A stretch of DNA of 64,000 bases from Cognatundibacterium curvum (GTDB taxonomy: Bacteria; Pseudomonadota; Gammaproteobacteria; Burkholderiales; Burkholderiaceae_D), in NCBI RefSeq assembly GCF_014284235.1, contig NZ_JACOGD010000002.1, forward strand, positions 186,001 through 250,000, written 5' to 3'. Under the pieces are notes generated by a model. The model was not told the origin of the DNA and made no database searches. It saw only the letters and a list, made by a program, of their open reading frames with translations. Below are positions 26,414 to 34,924 of this stretch, one piece after another; position 1 is the stretch's first letter, and every line of letters starts with the position of its first letter. The translations under genes were made by a program, and so were the position numbers.

Positions 26414-26601
26414 AGCAGCCCTACAGCAGCGGCAGAGCTGTCGCAGTCGGCCGCTACGAGTTGTGTTTTAGTCGCAAACGCTGTAGCAGGAAATTGATGA
26501 GCCATAGCAGAAAAATCAGCAGTGAATTAGCGCAGTCGTCGCAGCGATCAACTTCAGTATCGATTCATAAAAAAACCTTAGACAAGATGGAGAAGACCCA
26601 A

Positions 26602-28101
26602 ATGGATGGAAAGTTTATTCTGGCATTAGATCAAGGCACAACCAGTTCGCGTGCAGTCTTGTTTGACCGTACCGGCAGCGTGGTAGCGGTCGCGCAAAAA
26701 GAGTTCCAACAGATATATCCGCAACCAGGTTGGGTTGAACACGATCCTCAGGAAATCTGGTCAACCCAGGCGGGTGTTGCGGCAGAAGCGGTTGCACACG
26801 CCGGTCTGGCAGGTGGTTCTATTGCCGCCATCGGTATTACGAATCAGCGTGAAACCACGATAGTCTGGGATAGAGAAACCGGCCGACCTTTGTATAACGC
26901 GATCGTCTGGCAAGATCGCCGTACAGCGGAATTTTGTGACAAGTTAAAGGCACAAGGTCTGGAAGAAAAATTCCGTTCCAAAACAGGTTTGCCGATAGAT
27001 TCGTATTTTTCTGCGACTAAGATTTGCTGGATTTTAGAACATGTTGCCGGTGCGCGTGAACTTGCGAATCAGGGCAGGTTAGCCTTCGGCACAGTGGATA
27101 GCTGGCTGGTTTGGAATTTTTCGCAACAGGCATTGCACGTGACCGATGTGACCAATGCATCGCGCACCATGCTGTTCAATATTCATACTTTGGAGTGGGA
27201 CCAGGAGCTGCTCGACATACTGAATATTCCGCGCAGCATGTTGCCTGAAGTGCGCTCTTGTTCTGAAGTCTACGGCAAAACTAAAACCACTTTGTTTGCA
27301 TCAGAAATCCCGTTGGCGGGTATCGCCGGTGATCAGCATGCTGCTTTATTCGGACAAATGTGTGTTGAACCCGGCATGGTTAAAAACACCTATGGCACCG
27401 GTTGTTTCCTGGTCATGAACACGGGTGACAAACCTATCGAATCAAAAAATAATCTGGTCACCACCATTGCCTGGAAAATCGGTAATCAAGTGCACTACGC
27501 TTTAGAGGGCAGCATCTTTATTGGTGGCGCCGTGGTGCAATGGTTGCGTGATGGTTTGGGCATTATCCGTAGTGCTTCAGAAATTGAAGCCTTAGCGAAA
27601 AGTGTTCCACACAGCGATGGTGTGTATCTGGTTCCGGCCTTTGCTGGTCTGGGCGCACCCCATTGGAACCCGCGGGCGCGCGGCACTATGTTCGGTGTTA
27701 CACGCGGCACCAGTTCTGCGCATATCGCACGTGCTGCACTCGACAGTATTGCCTATCAATCCGTCGATGTATTGAAAGCGATGGAAGCTGATCTGGATGG
27801 TCGCATTGCTGAGCTGCGTGTTGACGGTGGCGCGGTCGCAAATAATCTGCTGATGCAATTTCAGTCCGATATGCTGGGTGTCGATGTCGTGCGTCCGAAA
27901 ATCACAGAAACCACAGCGCTGGGTGCGGCCTATCTGGCAGGACTGGCTGTCGGTTACTGGAAAGATCTCAGCGAAATTCAGAGTCAGTGGAAGTTAGATC
28001 AGCGCTTTAAACCCGCAATGCCGCAAGCTGAGGTCCAGGCTTGTATGAAGGGGTGGCAGCGTGCGGTCAAGGCCAGCAAAGCCTGGGCGGACGAAGTCTG
28101 A
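26602..28101 (+). CDS. glpK: glycerol kinase
   Basis: GlpK phosphorylates glycerol to glycerol 3-phosphate with ATP. The 499 residues carry the FGGY-kinase motifs: [15 protein letters not shown] at the start, [17 protein letters not shown] and [13 protein letters not shown] for substrate binding, [14 protein letters not shown] with the catalytic Asp, and [20 protein letters not shown]. Length agrees with E. coli (502). The frame is open from 26461 with ATGs at 26587 and 26602; GGAGA sits about 12 bases before 26602, so [11 protein letters not shown] is preferred. The 188 bases after glpD hold no terminator. Confidence 0.97.
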   Translation: MDGKFILALDQGTTSSRAVLFDRTGSVVAVAQKEFQQIYPQPGWVEHDPQEIWSTQAGVAAEAVAHAGLAGGSIAAIGITNQRETTIVWDRETGRPLYNAIVWQDRRTAEFCDKLKAQGLEEKFRSKTGLPIDSYFSATKICWILEHVAGARELANQGRLAFGTVDSWLVWNFSQQALHVTDVTNASRTMLFNIHTLEWDQELLDILNIPRSMLPEVRSCSEVYGKTKTTLFASEIPLAGIAGDQHAALFGQMCVEPGMVKNTYGTGCFLVMNTGDKPIESKNNLVTTIAWKIGNQVHYALEGSIFIGGAVVQWLRDGLGIIRSASEIEALAKSVPHSDGVYLVPAFAGLGAPHWNPRARGTMFGVTRGTSSAHIARAALDSIAYQSVDVLKAMEADLDGRIAELRVDGGAVANNLLMQFQSDMLGVDVVRPKITETTALGAAYLAGLAVGYWKDLSEIQSQWKLDQRFKPAMPQAEVQACMKGWQRAVKASKAWADEV

Positions 28102-28132
28102 ATAAGAACGAGCCAACGCCGCAATCTATGCC

Positions 28133-28186
28133 GCATCCGGATAGTGACTGCGTTCCATGTGAACGTGGATGCGTTGTCACTGATGC
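28133..28186 (+). other. long imperfect stem-loop between glpK and glpF
   Basis: Paired segments GCATC/GATGC (28133 and 28182), AGTGAC/GTCACT (28143 and 28176) and TCCA/TGGA (28154 and 28166) build one interrupted hairpin of about 54 bases. It has no T tail. It could protect or cleave the glp transcript between the two cistrons, or be a small interspersed repeat. Confidence 0.5.
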
Positions 28187-28244
28187 CGGGCCGCTAGTTT
28201 GTGTGCTTGCGCTGGCTCACTTTCAACTATAAAAAGAGTGGAAA

Positions 28245-28952
28245 ATGCATCCTTTATTTGCTGAATTTATCGGCACCGCCATGTTGGTTTTATTAGGAAA
28301 TGGTGTTGTCGCTAATGTGATTTTGAATAAGACCAAGGGCTTTAACAGCGGTCTGGTGGTGATTGCTTTAGGTTGGGCGATGGCTGTTTTTGTCGCGGTG
28401 TTTTGTACTGCCTCAGCCAGTGGCGGGCATTTGAATCCGGTGGTAACGATTGCCCTGGCAGTCGCCGATAAATTCTCATGGGCGCTGGTGCCAGGCTATA
28501 TCCTGGCGCAGATGGCGGGTGGCATGGTGGGTGCGTTTCTGGTCTGGGTGGTGTACTACCGCCATTTCGCTGAGACTGCGTGTCAGGACACCAAGCTTGC
28601 CGTATTTTGCACTGGTCCGGCGATACCTGGCGCGTTTGGCAATCTGGCCTCTGAAGCCATCGCGACCTTTGTCCTGGTGTATGCGGTACTGAATATGGCA
28701 GCTCCTAAAGTGGGTCTGGGTGCGATGAATGCCTTGCCAGTTGGCTTATTGGTACTGGGGATAGGTGTTTCTCTCGGTGGTACGACCGGGTATGCGATGA
28801 GTCCGGCACGTGATCTGGGGCCGCGCATTATGCATGCGATTTTGCCTATACCTGGTAAGCGCGACAGTGACTGGAAATATGCATGGGTGCCGGTCATAGG
28901 CCCCTTGCTGGGCGGGGTGGCTGCAGCCTTGTTATTTACGCTGACCACATAA
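28245..28952 (+). CDS. glpF: glycerol uptake facilitator (aquaglyceroporin)
   Basis: A 235-residue MIP-family channel with six helices and two half-helix loops. Context with glpD and glpK, and the DLGPR sequence with the selectivity-filter Arg, indicate a glycerol facilitator. The two NPA boxes are not canonical: the first reads NPV (GGHLNPVVTIAL) and the second SPA (GYAMSPARDLGPR). These residues cap the two half helices at the pore centre, so transport properties may differ from E. coli GlpF. GAGTGGAAA precedes the ATG. It is followed by a good terminator. Confidence 0.93.
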   Translation: MHPLFAEFIGTAMLVLLGNGVVANVILNKTKGFNSGLVVIALGWAMAVFVAVFCTASASGGHLNPVVTIALAVADKFSWALVPGYILAQMAGGMVGAFLVWVVYYRHFAETACQDTKLAVFCTGPAIPGAFGNLASEAIATFVLVYAVLNMAAPKVGLGAMNALPVGLLVLGIGVSLGGTTGYAMSPARDLGPRIMHAILPIPGKRDSDWKYAWVPVIGPLLGGVAAALLFTLTT

Positions 28953-28994
28953 CTTCTGAGATGTAGCGAGCTTTGAACCTTAGCTCAACAAAGC

Positions 28995-29040
28995 ACCCTG
29001 CTGCGTGCGCCAGAGATGGTCGCGTAGCAGGGTTTGTTTT
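28995..29040 (+). terminator. terminator after glpF
   Basis: ACCCTGCT (28995-29002) pairs with AGCAGGGT (29026-29033), and the stem is followed by TTGTTTTTTTT. The loop is long (23 bases) with some inner GC pairing. Confidence 0.8.
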
Positions 29041-29064
29041 TTTTGCGTTGGTTTTGCCTGGTGA

Positions 29065-29346
29065 TTAAAGAACCACTTTGACCATAGGGTGACCGGACAA
29101 GTCGCGATACAGATTGTCGAGCTGATCACGGCTGGTGGCCCAGACGGTGACTGTCAGTGACAGGTAGGTGCCCTTGCTGGATGGACGCATATCCATTTTT
29201 CCGGCATGGAAGCTGGGATCATGCAAAGTGACGACCTCGACCATGGTCTGGGCAAAGGCATCATGCATAGCGCCCATGATCTTGATCGGGAATTCGCTAG
29301 GATACTCGATCAGACTTTGTTCTGGCGGGATAGGTTTCATTTCCAT
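29065..29346 (-). CDS. ybeD: YbeD family protein (DUF493)
   Basis: A 93-residue ACT-like alpha/beta protein of the YbeD/DUF493 family, with EYPSEFPIKIMGA, VVTLHDPSF and SSKGTYLSLTVTVWATSRDQ, ending in GHPMVKVVL. E. coli YbeD lies between dacA and lipB and its role is unresolved. Here it lies 76 bases downstream of the D-amino acid transaminase on the same strand but is separated from lipB by the glp block. The ATG at 29346 is preceded by a GGAAAA stretch. Confidence 0.92.
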   Translation of the reverse strand: MEMKPIPPEQSLIEYPSEFPIKIMGAMHDAFAQTMVEVVTLHDPSFHAGKMDMRPSSKGTYLSLTVTVWATSRDQLDNLYRDLSGHPMVKVVL

Positions 29347-29422
29347 GATTTTTCCATTCTCTGAGTGGGATGCCGTACTGAGCTGCAGGCATCCACACAG
29401 AGTCAGGAGGGATGGCAGCCGC

Positions 29423-30268
29423 TCAGGCAGCTTTGGCTAATTGATAAGCCGCATACAATTGTTGGTATATGGGGCCTGGTAAGCCATTTCCAATAGTCTG
29501 CTCGTCCAGCTTCACAACTGCAAGCACTTCTTTGGTCGCTGATGACAACATGATTTCATCAGCGGCGAACACCTCGGCGCGGCTGATGCGGCGCATTTCA
29601 AACGGTATGCTGAGCTGGGCACAGAGTTCTTCTATCAAGGCATAGCGTATGCCTTCCAGGATCAAATGATCCTTAGGTGGTCCCATCAGCACGCCATCTT
29701 TGACTATCCATACATTGGAAGCGGAGGCCTCGCTCAGATAGTCATCGCGGAATTGTATGCTTTCTGCGACCTGATGTTCCGCTGCGTTCTGTGCCGCCAA
29801 TACATTACCGAGCAAGGAAATCGACTTGATCTCGCAATGCAGCCAGCGCCGATCTTCCATGGAGACGCAGGCCACACCATGCTCACGCGCAGCTGCAGTT
29901 GGCAACACGATGGGGTTGGTCATGATGAATACGGTAGGCGTCACTTCTTTCGGAAACGCATGGGCCCGGCGCGCGACACCACGGGTGACCTGCAGATAGA
30001 CCATCTGATCATCCGCTTCATGTGCATCCATCACTTGCTGTATGCGCTGCAGCCATTCTTCTTTGTTATGCGGATTCGGAATACCTATCGCTTCCAGACT
30101 ACGGAACAGGCGTGCCAGATGCTGATCGGCGCGGAACATGCAGCGCTGGTAAACCGGTATCACTTCGTAAATACCATCACCAAAAATAAAACCGCGGTCG
30201 AGTACAGGTATGTGAGCTGCGGACAGGGGCGTCATTGCGCCGTTGAGGTATACGAGTGGGTCATCCAT
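29423..30268 (-). CDS. dat: D-amino acid transaminase, PLP class IV
   Basis: A 281-residue fold-type IV aminotransferase. The PLP-binding lysine is Lys148 in CEIKSISLLGNVLA. RGFIFGDGIYEVIPVY near the N-terminus and SEASASNVWIV, LEGIRYALI and ELMLSSATKEV-type segments (here DEIMLSSATKEVLAVV) match D-alanine/D-amino acid transaminases rather than branched-chain enzymes or aminodeoxychorismate lyase. Its place between dacC and ybeD also favours a D-amino acid role: interconverting D-Ala and D-Glu or recycling D-Ala released by the carboxypeptidase. The latter is inference. The MITE-like element lies about 30 bases upstream of the start. Confidence 0.88.
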   Translation of the reverse strand: MDDPLVYLNGAMTPLSAAHIPVLDRGFIFGDGIYEVIPVYQRCMFRADQHLARLFRSLEAIGIPNPHNKEEWLQRIQQVMDAHEADDQMVYLQVTRGVARRAHAFPKEVTPTVFIMTNPIVLPTAAAREHGVACVSMEDRRWLHCEIKSISLLGNVLAAQNAAEHQVAESIQFRDDYLSEASASNVWIVKDGVLMGPPKDHLILEGIRYALIEELCAQLSIPFEMRRISRAEVFAADEIMLSSATKEVLAVVKLDEQTIGNGLPGPIYQQLYAAYQLAKAA

Positions 30269-30298
30269 GATAGTGTGGGCTCAGTGAGGAAAGAAAAT

Positions 30299-30400
30299 AG
30301 GACTGACGCAAAACCGCCCCAGCGGCGTTATGGCTCCTTGTTGTACACTGCGTACAGCCTGCGTCGCCATACCTTGTTGGGACAATTTTGCGTAAGTCCT
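30299..30400. repeat. MITE-like element with 15-bp terminal inverted repeats
   Basis: The ends AGGACTGACGCAAAA (30299-30313) and TTTTGCGTAAGTCCT (30386-30400) are inverted repeats with one mismatch around a 72-base core that codes for nothing. GAAAAT occurs just outside both ends (30293-30298 and 30402-30407, one extra base on the right), which may be a target duplication. The left 70 bases recur at 24540. It lies between dacC and dat, close upstream of dat. Confidence 0.75.
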
Positions 30401-30582
30401 GGAAAATTCATTCTTACATAAATGTCGGGCCGGGCTTATGCAAATATTGCATGTCAGCCCGTGCAGTCTATCACCGCCCATATGCCAACTGAGCCAGTAT
30501 TGATCTGATAGCAGAGCTATGCGCGCCTGCAGCCTGGTTTGTAAAGCCCCTGGTCGCTGACATACATCGTTTGATATAAATA

Positions 30583-30617
30583 AAGGGCAAGCCGCAACGT
30601 GGTCGCGGCTTGCCCTT
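30583..30617 (-). terminator. terminator after dacC
   Basis: A perfect 13-bp stem (30583-30595 with 30605-30617), loop of nine bases, followed on the minus strand by TTATTTATA. It separates dacC from dat, so those two neighbours are likely distinct transcription units. Confidence 0.85.
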
Positions 30618-30644
30618 GAAGTCAGCGTTGTGATGAGTGCAGAC

Positions 30645-31802
30645 TTATTTCAGCATCAGACGTATCGAATCCCAGGCGCGGCCAAAGATGCTGGCCTGAT
30701 CGACTTTTTCCAGCGCCTGTACCGGGAATTCAGCAACGGCTTTACCGTCTAACATCATTTTCACGGTACCGACCTTGCTGTATTGGGCTATCGGTGCCAC
30801 CAGCGGATCTTTTCTTTCCAGCGCAGGTTTCAGATTGGCCGCTGCACCTTTAGGCAGAGTCACATACAGATCGCGGTCAAAACCGATCTTGACTGTAGCC
30901 TGATTGCCTTTCCAGACTTCCGGGGTCTGGATCGCCTGACCTTTGGCATACAGTTTGATCGTATCGAAATTCAGATAGCCCCAGTTCAGCAGCTTCAGGC
31001 TTTCCTGTGCACGTACCTGATCGCTGGCGGTACCGGTTACTACTGAAATCAGACGACGCTGACCGCTGCCATTCGGACGCGAAGCTGAAGAAATCAGGCA
31101 ATAGCCAGCTGCTTCGGTATGACCGGTTTTCATGCCATCGACGGTTGGGTCCAGCCATAACAAACGGTTGCGGTTAGGCTGGGTGATCTTGTTATACGTG
31201 TAGCTCTTGGTGCTGTAATAGGTTTTATAGTATTCAGGGTGGTCTGAAATCAAGCGGTTTGCCAGGGTAGACAAATCACGTGCGGTCGCGAAATTGTCCG
31301 GGCTGGGCAGACCATGCGGATTGGCATAGCGGCTGTTTTTCATGCCCAGACGTTCTGCTTCGCGATTCATTTGTACTACGAAGGCCTCTTCACTACCGGC
31401 CACGGCTTCCGCCAGCGCGACAGCAGCATCATTACCGGACTGGACGATCAGGCCATACAGCAATTCATTGATGGTGACTGGCTTGTTCGGCTCAATAAAC
31501 ATCTTTGAGCTGCTGGCATCTACCTTCCAGGCACGGGTTGATACATTGACCGTCTGGTTCAGATCCAGTTTTTTTTCTTTTAATGCAGAAAACACCAGAT
31601 AGGCGGTCATGATTTTGGTCAGCGATGCAGGTTCTATGCGCAGGTCAGGATCTTGCGCAGCGATGACCTGATTGCTGGTTGCATCGAACAGCAACCAGGA
31701 TTTGGCTGCAATGCTAGGAGCAGGGAGTGTTTGTGCCATCGCAGCAGACAGCGTCAGCAGCGAGGCAGCAACAGTAGCGAGAAATTTTTTCATGGGTGAC
31801 AT
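30645..31802 (-). CDS. dacC: D-alanyl-D-alanine carboxypeptidase (PBP5/6 type)
   Basis: A 385-residue low-molecular-weight penicillin-binding protein that trims the terminal D-Ala from peptidoglycan stem peptides. The signal peptide ends near residue 23 (AMA). Catalytic motifs: SxxK at 60-63 (SLTK), SGN at 122-124 and KTG at 225-227. The C-terminal PBP5 beta domain and an amphipathic anchor (FGRAWDSIRLMLK) are present, so it sits on the periplasmic face of the inner membrane. A second ATG three codons in (MKKFLA) is an equally good start; neither has a strong binding site. Confidence 0.95.
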   Translation of the reverse strand: MSPMKKFLATVAASLLTLSAAMAQTLPAPSIAAKSWLLFDATSNQVIAAQDPDLRIEPASLTKIMTAYLVFSALKEKKLDLNQTVNVSTRAWKVDASSSKMFIEPNKPVTINELLYGLIVQSGNDAAVALAEAVAGSEEAFVVQMNREAERLGMKNSRYANPHGLPSPDNFATARDLSTLANRLISDHPEYYKTYYSTKSYTYNKITQPNRNRLLWLDPTVDGMKTGHTEAAGYCLISSASRPNGSGQRRLISVVTGTASDQVRAQESLKLLNWGYLNFDTIKLYAKGQAIQTPEVWKGNQATVKIGFDRDLYVTLPKGAAANLKPALERKDPLVAPIAQYSKVGTVKMMLDGKAVAEFPVQALEKVDQASIFGRAWDSIRLMLK

Positions 31803-31827
31803 TGATCAAACGAGGTGAAACAGATCG

Positions 31828-32466
31828 TCATGCCTTATCCCACAGACTGGTGACCAGCTGTTTGATATGGTGCAGACGACGATGGAAAAAATGATCGGCA
31901 CCGGGTATTACGGTGACCGGAATATCTTGCGGGCGCAGCCAGTCCAGTACAGCGGACAGAGGAATGGTGTCATCCAGCTCGCCATGTACCAAGATGGTAT
32001 TAGATGGGATTTCAGGCATCTCCCACTTACCGGCGGCGGCACCAATCAGCACCAGACGCTGGGCTGCGCGGTCCTGTGTTTGCAGGCGCTGTTGTAAGCG
32101 GGCTTGTACGAAGGTACCAAAAGAAAAACCGGCCAGTGCCAGCGGCAGATCGGGATAACGTTGTCGCATATGTTGCAACAACAGTTCCATATCATCGGTC
32201 TCACCGATGCCGGCATCATAGCTGCCGCCAGACTGGCCGACGCCACGGAAATTCATACGTACAGCGGCATAACCGAGACCGGTAAAGGTGCGCGCCAGGG
32301 TCTGCGCTACCTTGTTATCCATGGTGCCGCCATACAGTGGATGGGGGTGTGCGACCAGCGCCAGTCCGTGTGGCGCGGTCTGTAACTCAGGATCGGGTAA
32401 ATCGAGTGCACATTGTAATTGGCCGGCCGCGCCGGTGATCAGGAAGTGTTCAGTTTGAGCGTTCAT
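31828..32466 (-). CDS. alpha/beta hydrolase
   Basis: A 212-residue single-domain alpha/beta hydrolase of the COG2945 type. The nucleophile is Ser115 in AGFSFGTFV. HGELDDTIPL supplies the acid (165/166) and GADHFFH the His (192). AHPHPLYGGTMDNKV near residue 40 and MNFRGVGQSGG are family hallmarks. The substrate is unknown; members are described as small esterases. It lies 25 bases upstream of dacC on the same strand and may be co-transcribed. Confidence 0.88.
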   Translation of the reverse strand: MNAQTEHFLITGAAGQLQCALDLPDPELQTAPHGLALVAHPHPLYGGTMDNKVAQTLARTFTGLGYAAVRMNFRGVGQSGGSYDAGIGETDDMELLLQHMRQRYPDLPLALAGFSFGTFVQARLQQRLQTQDRAAQRLVLIGAAAGKWEMPEIPSNTILVHGELDDTIPLSAVLDWLRPQDIPVTVIPGADHFFHRRLHHIKQLVTSLWDKA

Positions 32467-32537
32467 GCCTAGGACTATCAGTACAAGCAGCGTAATCAGG
32501 CTAAGTTCTGCGGGTGCGCATCAGCCTGGTGGTTTAA

Positions 32538-32864
32538 TCAGGTATTCGGAAGTTTGAGGCGTTCAACCACGCCGCCGCCTATCAGGTCGACATCAATGAT
32601 TTCATCGATATCGCTTTGATCCACAAAGGTGTACCAGGTTCCTTGCGGATAAACCACCAGGACCGGACCTTCTTCGCAGCGATCGAGGCAGCCGGCTTTG
32701 TTGATGCGGATTTTGCCGTGACCATTCATGTCGAGCTGCTTAATACGGCGCTTGGCATGTTCCTGCGCCGCCTGCGCACCGCGCTCCATGCAGCATGGGC
32801 GACCATCTTCGCGTTGATTCATGCAAAAGAAAACATGTTTTTGAAAGTAGAGTGGTTCGGACAT
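32538..32864 (-). CDS. [2Fe-2S] thioredoxin-like ferredoxin
   Basis: A 108-residue thioredoxin-fold ferredoxin. Candidate cluster ligands are Cys14, Cys24 or Cys25, Cys59 and Cys63 (FFCMNQREDGRPCC, then AGCLDRCEEGPV), the spacing of the NuoE-like/shethna-type family. Its redox partner is not evident. The order hydrolase then ferredoxin then VanZ on the same strand recurs in Burkholderiales as far as I recall, but a shared function is not established. The preceding region (32865-33003) shows no terminator. Confidence 0.88.
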   Translation of the reverse strand: MSEPLYFQKHVFFCMNQREDGRPCCMERGAQAAQEHAKRRIKQLDMNGHGKIRINKAGCLDRCEEGPVLVVYPQGTWYTFVDQSDIDEIIDVDLIGGGVVERLKLPNT

Positions 32865-33003
32865 GATATGAAATTTCGGATATAGAGTGATATCGGATGA
32901 CAGGCAAACGAAGCAAAGTCATCGCACTAAGCTGGCATATGAAACGGATTGCTCGGCAGCAGGCGATTTTGCAAAAGCCCTATGATACTGCAAATGCCAG
33001 GTA

Positions 33004-34191
33004 TTACACCTGAGGCGTTTGCGTTTCCTCTTTCGCCAGCCTTGCTGTGTGCGGCGCCGGTTTGCGCAACAGCGCCCACAGTGCAAGGAAGGGCCAGAAC
33101 AGAGATAAGAACTGCGCGGCACCGTTAAAGTTCAAAAATTTTCCCTGTACCCAGGTTTGCATGGTGGCACTGAAGTAGGGGTTGTCCGGCAAAATATTCA
33201 GCACCGAGAGTCCCAGCAGCATGAGTACGAATGCCAGCCTTTTCTGCACATGCAGAGGTGCAAACGAAAAGCCGTACAGCATAATCGCACTGATCAGCAA
33301 GCCGCCGCGCGCGCCGGGGGTGAGCCAGCCAAACGCATATTCGGGTTGGAAGAACAGCGCGGCAGCCAGTGACTTGCCTACGATAGCCAGGCTCAGCAGC
33401 AAAGCGGATAGCCAGAATTTTGGTGCATGGCGGTTGAGCAGACTCAGGCACAGCAGCAGCGCGCCAGTGCAGCCGCAGGCAGTGATCAGGGCTTCGGCCA
33501 ACAGATATTCTTCCGGTGTCAGCTCGGTCCCGCGCAAGATCAGTGCGCTCAGATCAATGTCCATATCGAAAAACTGGCTCAGGTGCTCGGACAGGATAGG
33601 AAAAATACCACCAAGTCCGAATAAATAGGCCTGAGGATACAGCTGCGCCATTGGCCACAAGCCTAGTATTACGATCTCCTGGCTGGATTCCTGATAAGTC
33701 CACTGCTTGCGCAATAAGCGCAAACGTCCTTTTTCCATTAGCCAGGGTGTCAGCCATGCAGCCAGCAAGGCGCCCAGAATAGCGCCGCTGCTGTTGGTGA
33801 TGATGTCGACGACAGACGTGACACGACTCGGTAAAAAATACTGCACCAATTCGGCGGTGACAGAGATACAGCTGCCAGCAATGCCAGCGATGATGACTGC
33901 CCACCAGCGTTTGAGTACGGGATACAGTGCGAACACGAACAGTGCACCTAAGGGCACATAGCCGATGACATTGGTGATCACATCAAACCAGGTCCAGTAA
34001 CGCGGCCACTGACGCAATACCTCGGGCAGCGCCGACAGATTATTGGCTTGCCAGCCGGTGAACGGATACCAGCTCGCGTATAGGATCAGTACGCCGTAAG
34101 CGAGTAAGCTGACCCGTGCGAACGGCGAACTTTGGCGTACCAGGTTCAGCTCGGAAGGTAGCGCAGCAGCGCTGTCGGCATGGATAGACAT
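33004..34191 (-). CDS. VanZ-family membrane protein
   Basis: A 395-residue polytopic protein. The N-terminal 150 residues form a VanZ domain with four to five helices and the conserved ASWYPFTGW, NVIGYVPLGALF, AELVQYFLPSRVTSVVDIITNSSGAILG motifs taken as separate pieces. The rest adds about six more helices. VanZ from vancomycin-resistance elements gives low teicoplanin resistance, but most chromosomal members have no known role. It starts one base from the end of the PqiC-like lipoprotein gene and so is the last gene of the lipid-transport operon. Confidence 0.85.
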   Translation of the reverse strand: MSIHADSAAALPSELNLVRQSSPFARVSLLAYGVLILYASWYPFTGWQANNLSALPEVLRQWPRYWTWFDVITNVIGYVPLGALFVFALYPVLKRWWAVIIAGIAGSCISVTAELVQYFLPSRVTSVVDIITNSSGAILGALLAAWLTPWLMEKGRLRLLRKQWTYQESSQEIVILGLWPMAQLYPQAYLFGLGGIFPILSEHLSQFFDMDIDLSALILRGTELTPEEYLLAEALITACGCTGALLLCLSLLNRHAPKFWLSALLLSLAIVGKSLAAALFFQPEYAFGWLTPGARGGLLISAIMLYGFSFAPLHVQKRLAFVLMLLGLSVLNILPDNPYFSATMQTWVQGKFLNFNGAAQFLSLFWPFLALWALLRKPAPHTARLAKEETQTPQV

Positions 34192-34192
34192 A

Positions 34193-34858
34193 TCAGTGCA
34201 ATTGCAGGATTTCCTGCTGTAATTCAGCGATCAACTGGTCCACTGCCAGTTGCAGTGCAGTCGCCCCGCCTGCTGCATCCGCCTGTCTGGCGGGAAGCTG
34301 AATCTGAAACTGACGATGACGCAGCACTTTCCCGCCTTTGCTGATCAGAGCCCGTCCATTGAGCTGGGCGTGGCTGCTGCTGGCTGAGCTGAAGACTTGT
34401 GAGAATTCGTCCAGCTCCAGTTGCAGTACCGGTGTATCGGGCGCGGCCTGATTCCTTTGTAATACCAAACCACCGGCAGCGCTGGTCTGTTGCTTAAAGC
34501 GTTGTTGTATCAATTGAGCTGGCGGCATGCTCCAGCGCGCATAGGCATAGGCTTTCAGCTGTTGTGCATTCTCATATTGCAGACGGTAGAGCATGGCCTG
34601 GCTGTCGAGCGCTGCCGTGGTCTGTATGTCGGCCAGCACAAAGCGCAGGCCGGCTGGCGCTGATGTAACAGGGGTGACAGCGGTAGCAGGGATGGCCGCT
34701 AGCGGCCCCAAATCATATTGTTGTTTGAGGGGTGCCGGATTACTGCTGCATGCGCTCATACTGGCGATAGCAAGCAGTGTAAGCAGTCCGGACAGCAGCC
34801 GCTTCAATCCACGGGACGATCCATTTTTAGAGAAATCTGCTGACAGGATAGAAAACAT
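34193..34858 (-). CDS. ABC-type transport auxiliary lipoprotein (PqiC-like)
   Basis: A 221-residue lipoprotein with a lipobox (SMSAC, Cys37) after a long N-region and a mature part matching the ABC-transport auxiliary component family (COG3218, as PqiC). Visible pieces are QYDLGPL, VLADIQTTAALDSQAMLYRLQYEN, YAYARWSMPPAQLI and LELDEFSQVF. Such proteins sit at the outer membrane and pair with MCE proteins in phospholipid transport. It follows mlaD by about 66 bases, consistent with that role. Confidence 0.88.
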   Translation of the reverse strand: MFSILSADFSKNGSSRGLKRLLSGLLTLLAIASMSACSSNPAPLKQQYDLGPLAAIPATAVTPVTSAPAGLRFVLADIQTTAALDSQAMLYRLQYENAQQLKAYAYARWSMPPAQLIQQRFKQQTSAAGGLVLQRNQAAPDTPVLQLELDEFSQVFSSASSSHAQLNGRALISKGGKVLRHRQFQIQLPARQADAAGGATALQLAVDQLIAELQQEILQLH

Positions 34859-34924
34859 ACTTGTCCTTAGTTAAATACGGGAGCTGGCTTTTGCATAGTT
34901 TAAGCAAGCTTAGTGTGATCTGGT

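Noticed and set aside
30299..30400. Element considered as the remnant of a complete insertion sequence
   Set aside because: The 72-base interior has no transposase fragment, so a non-autonomous element fits better.
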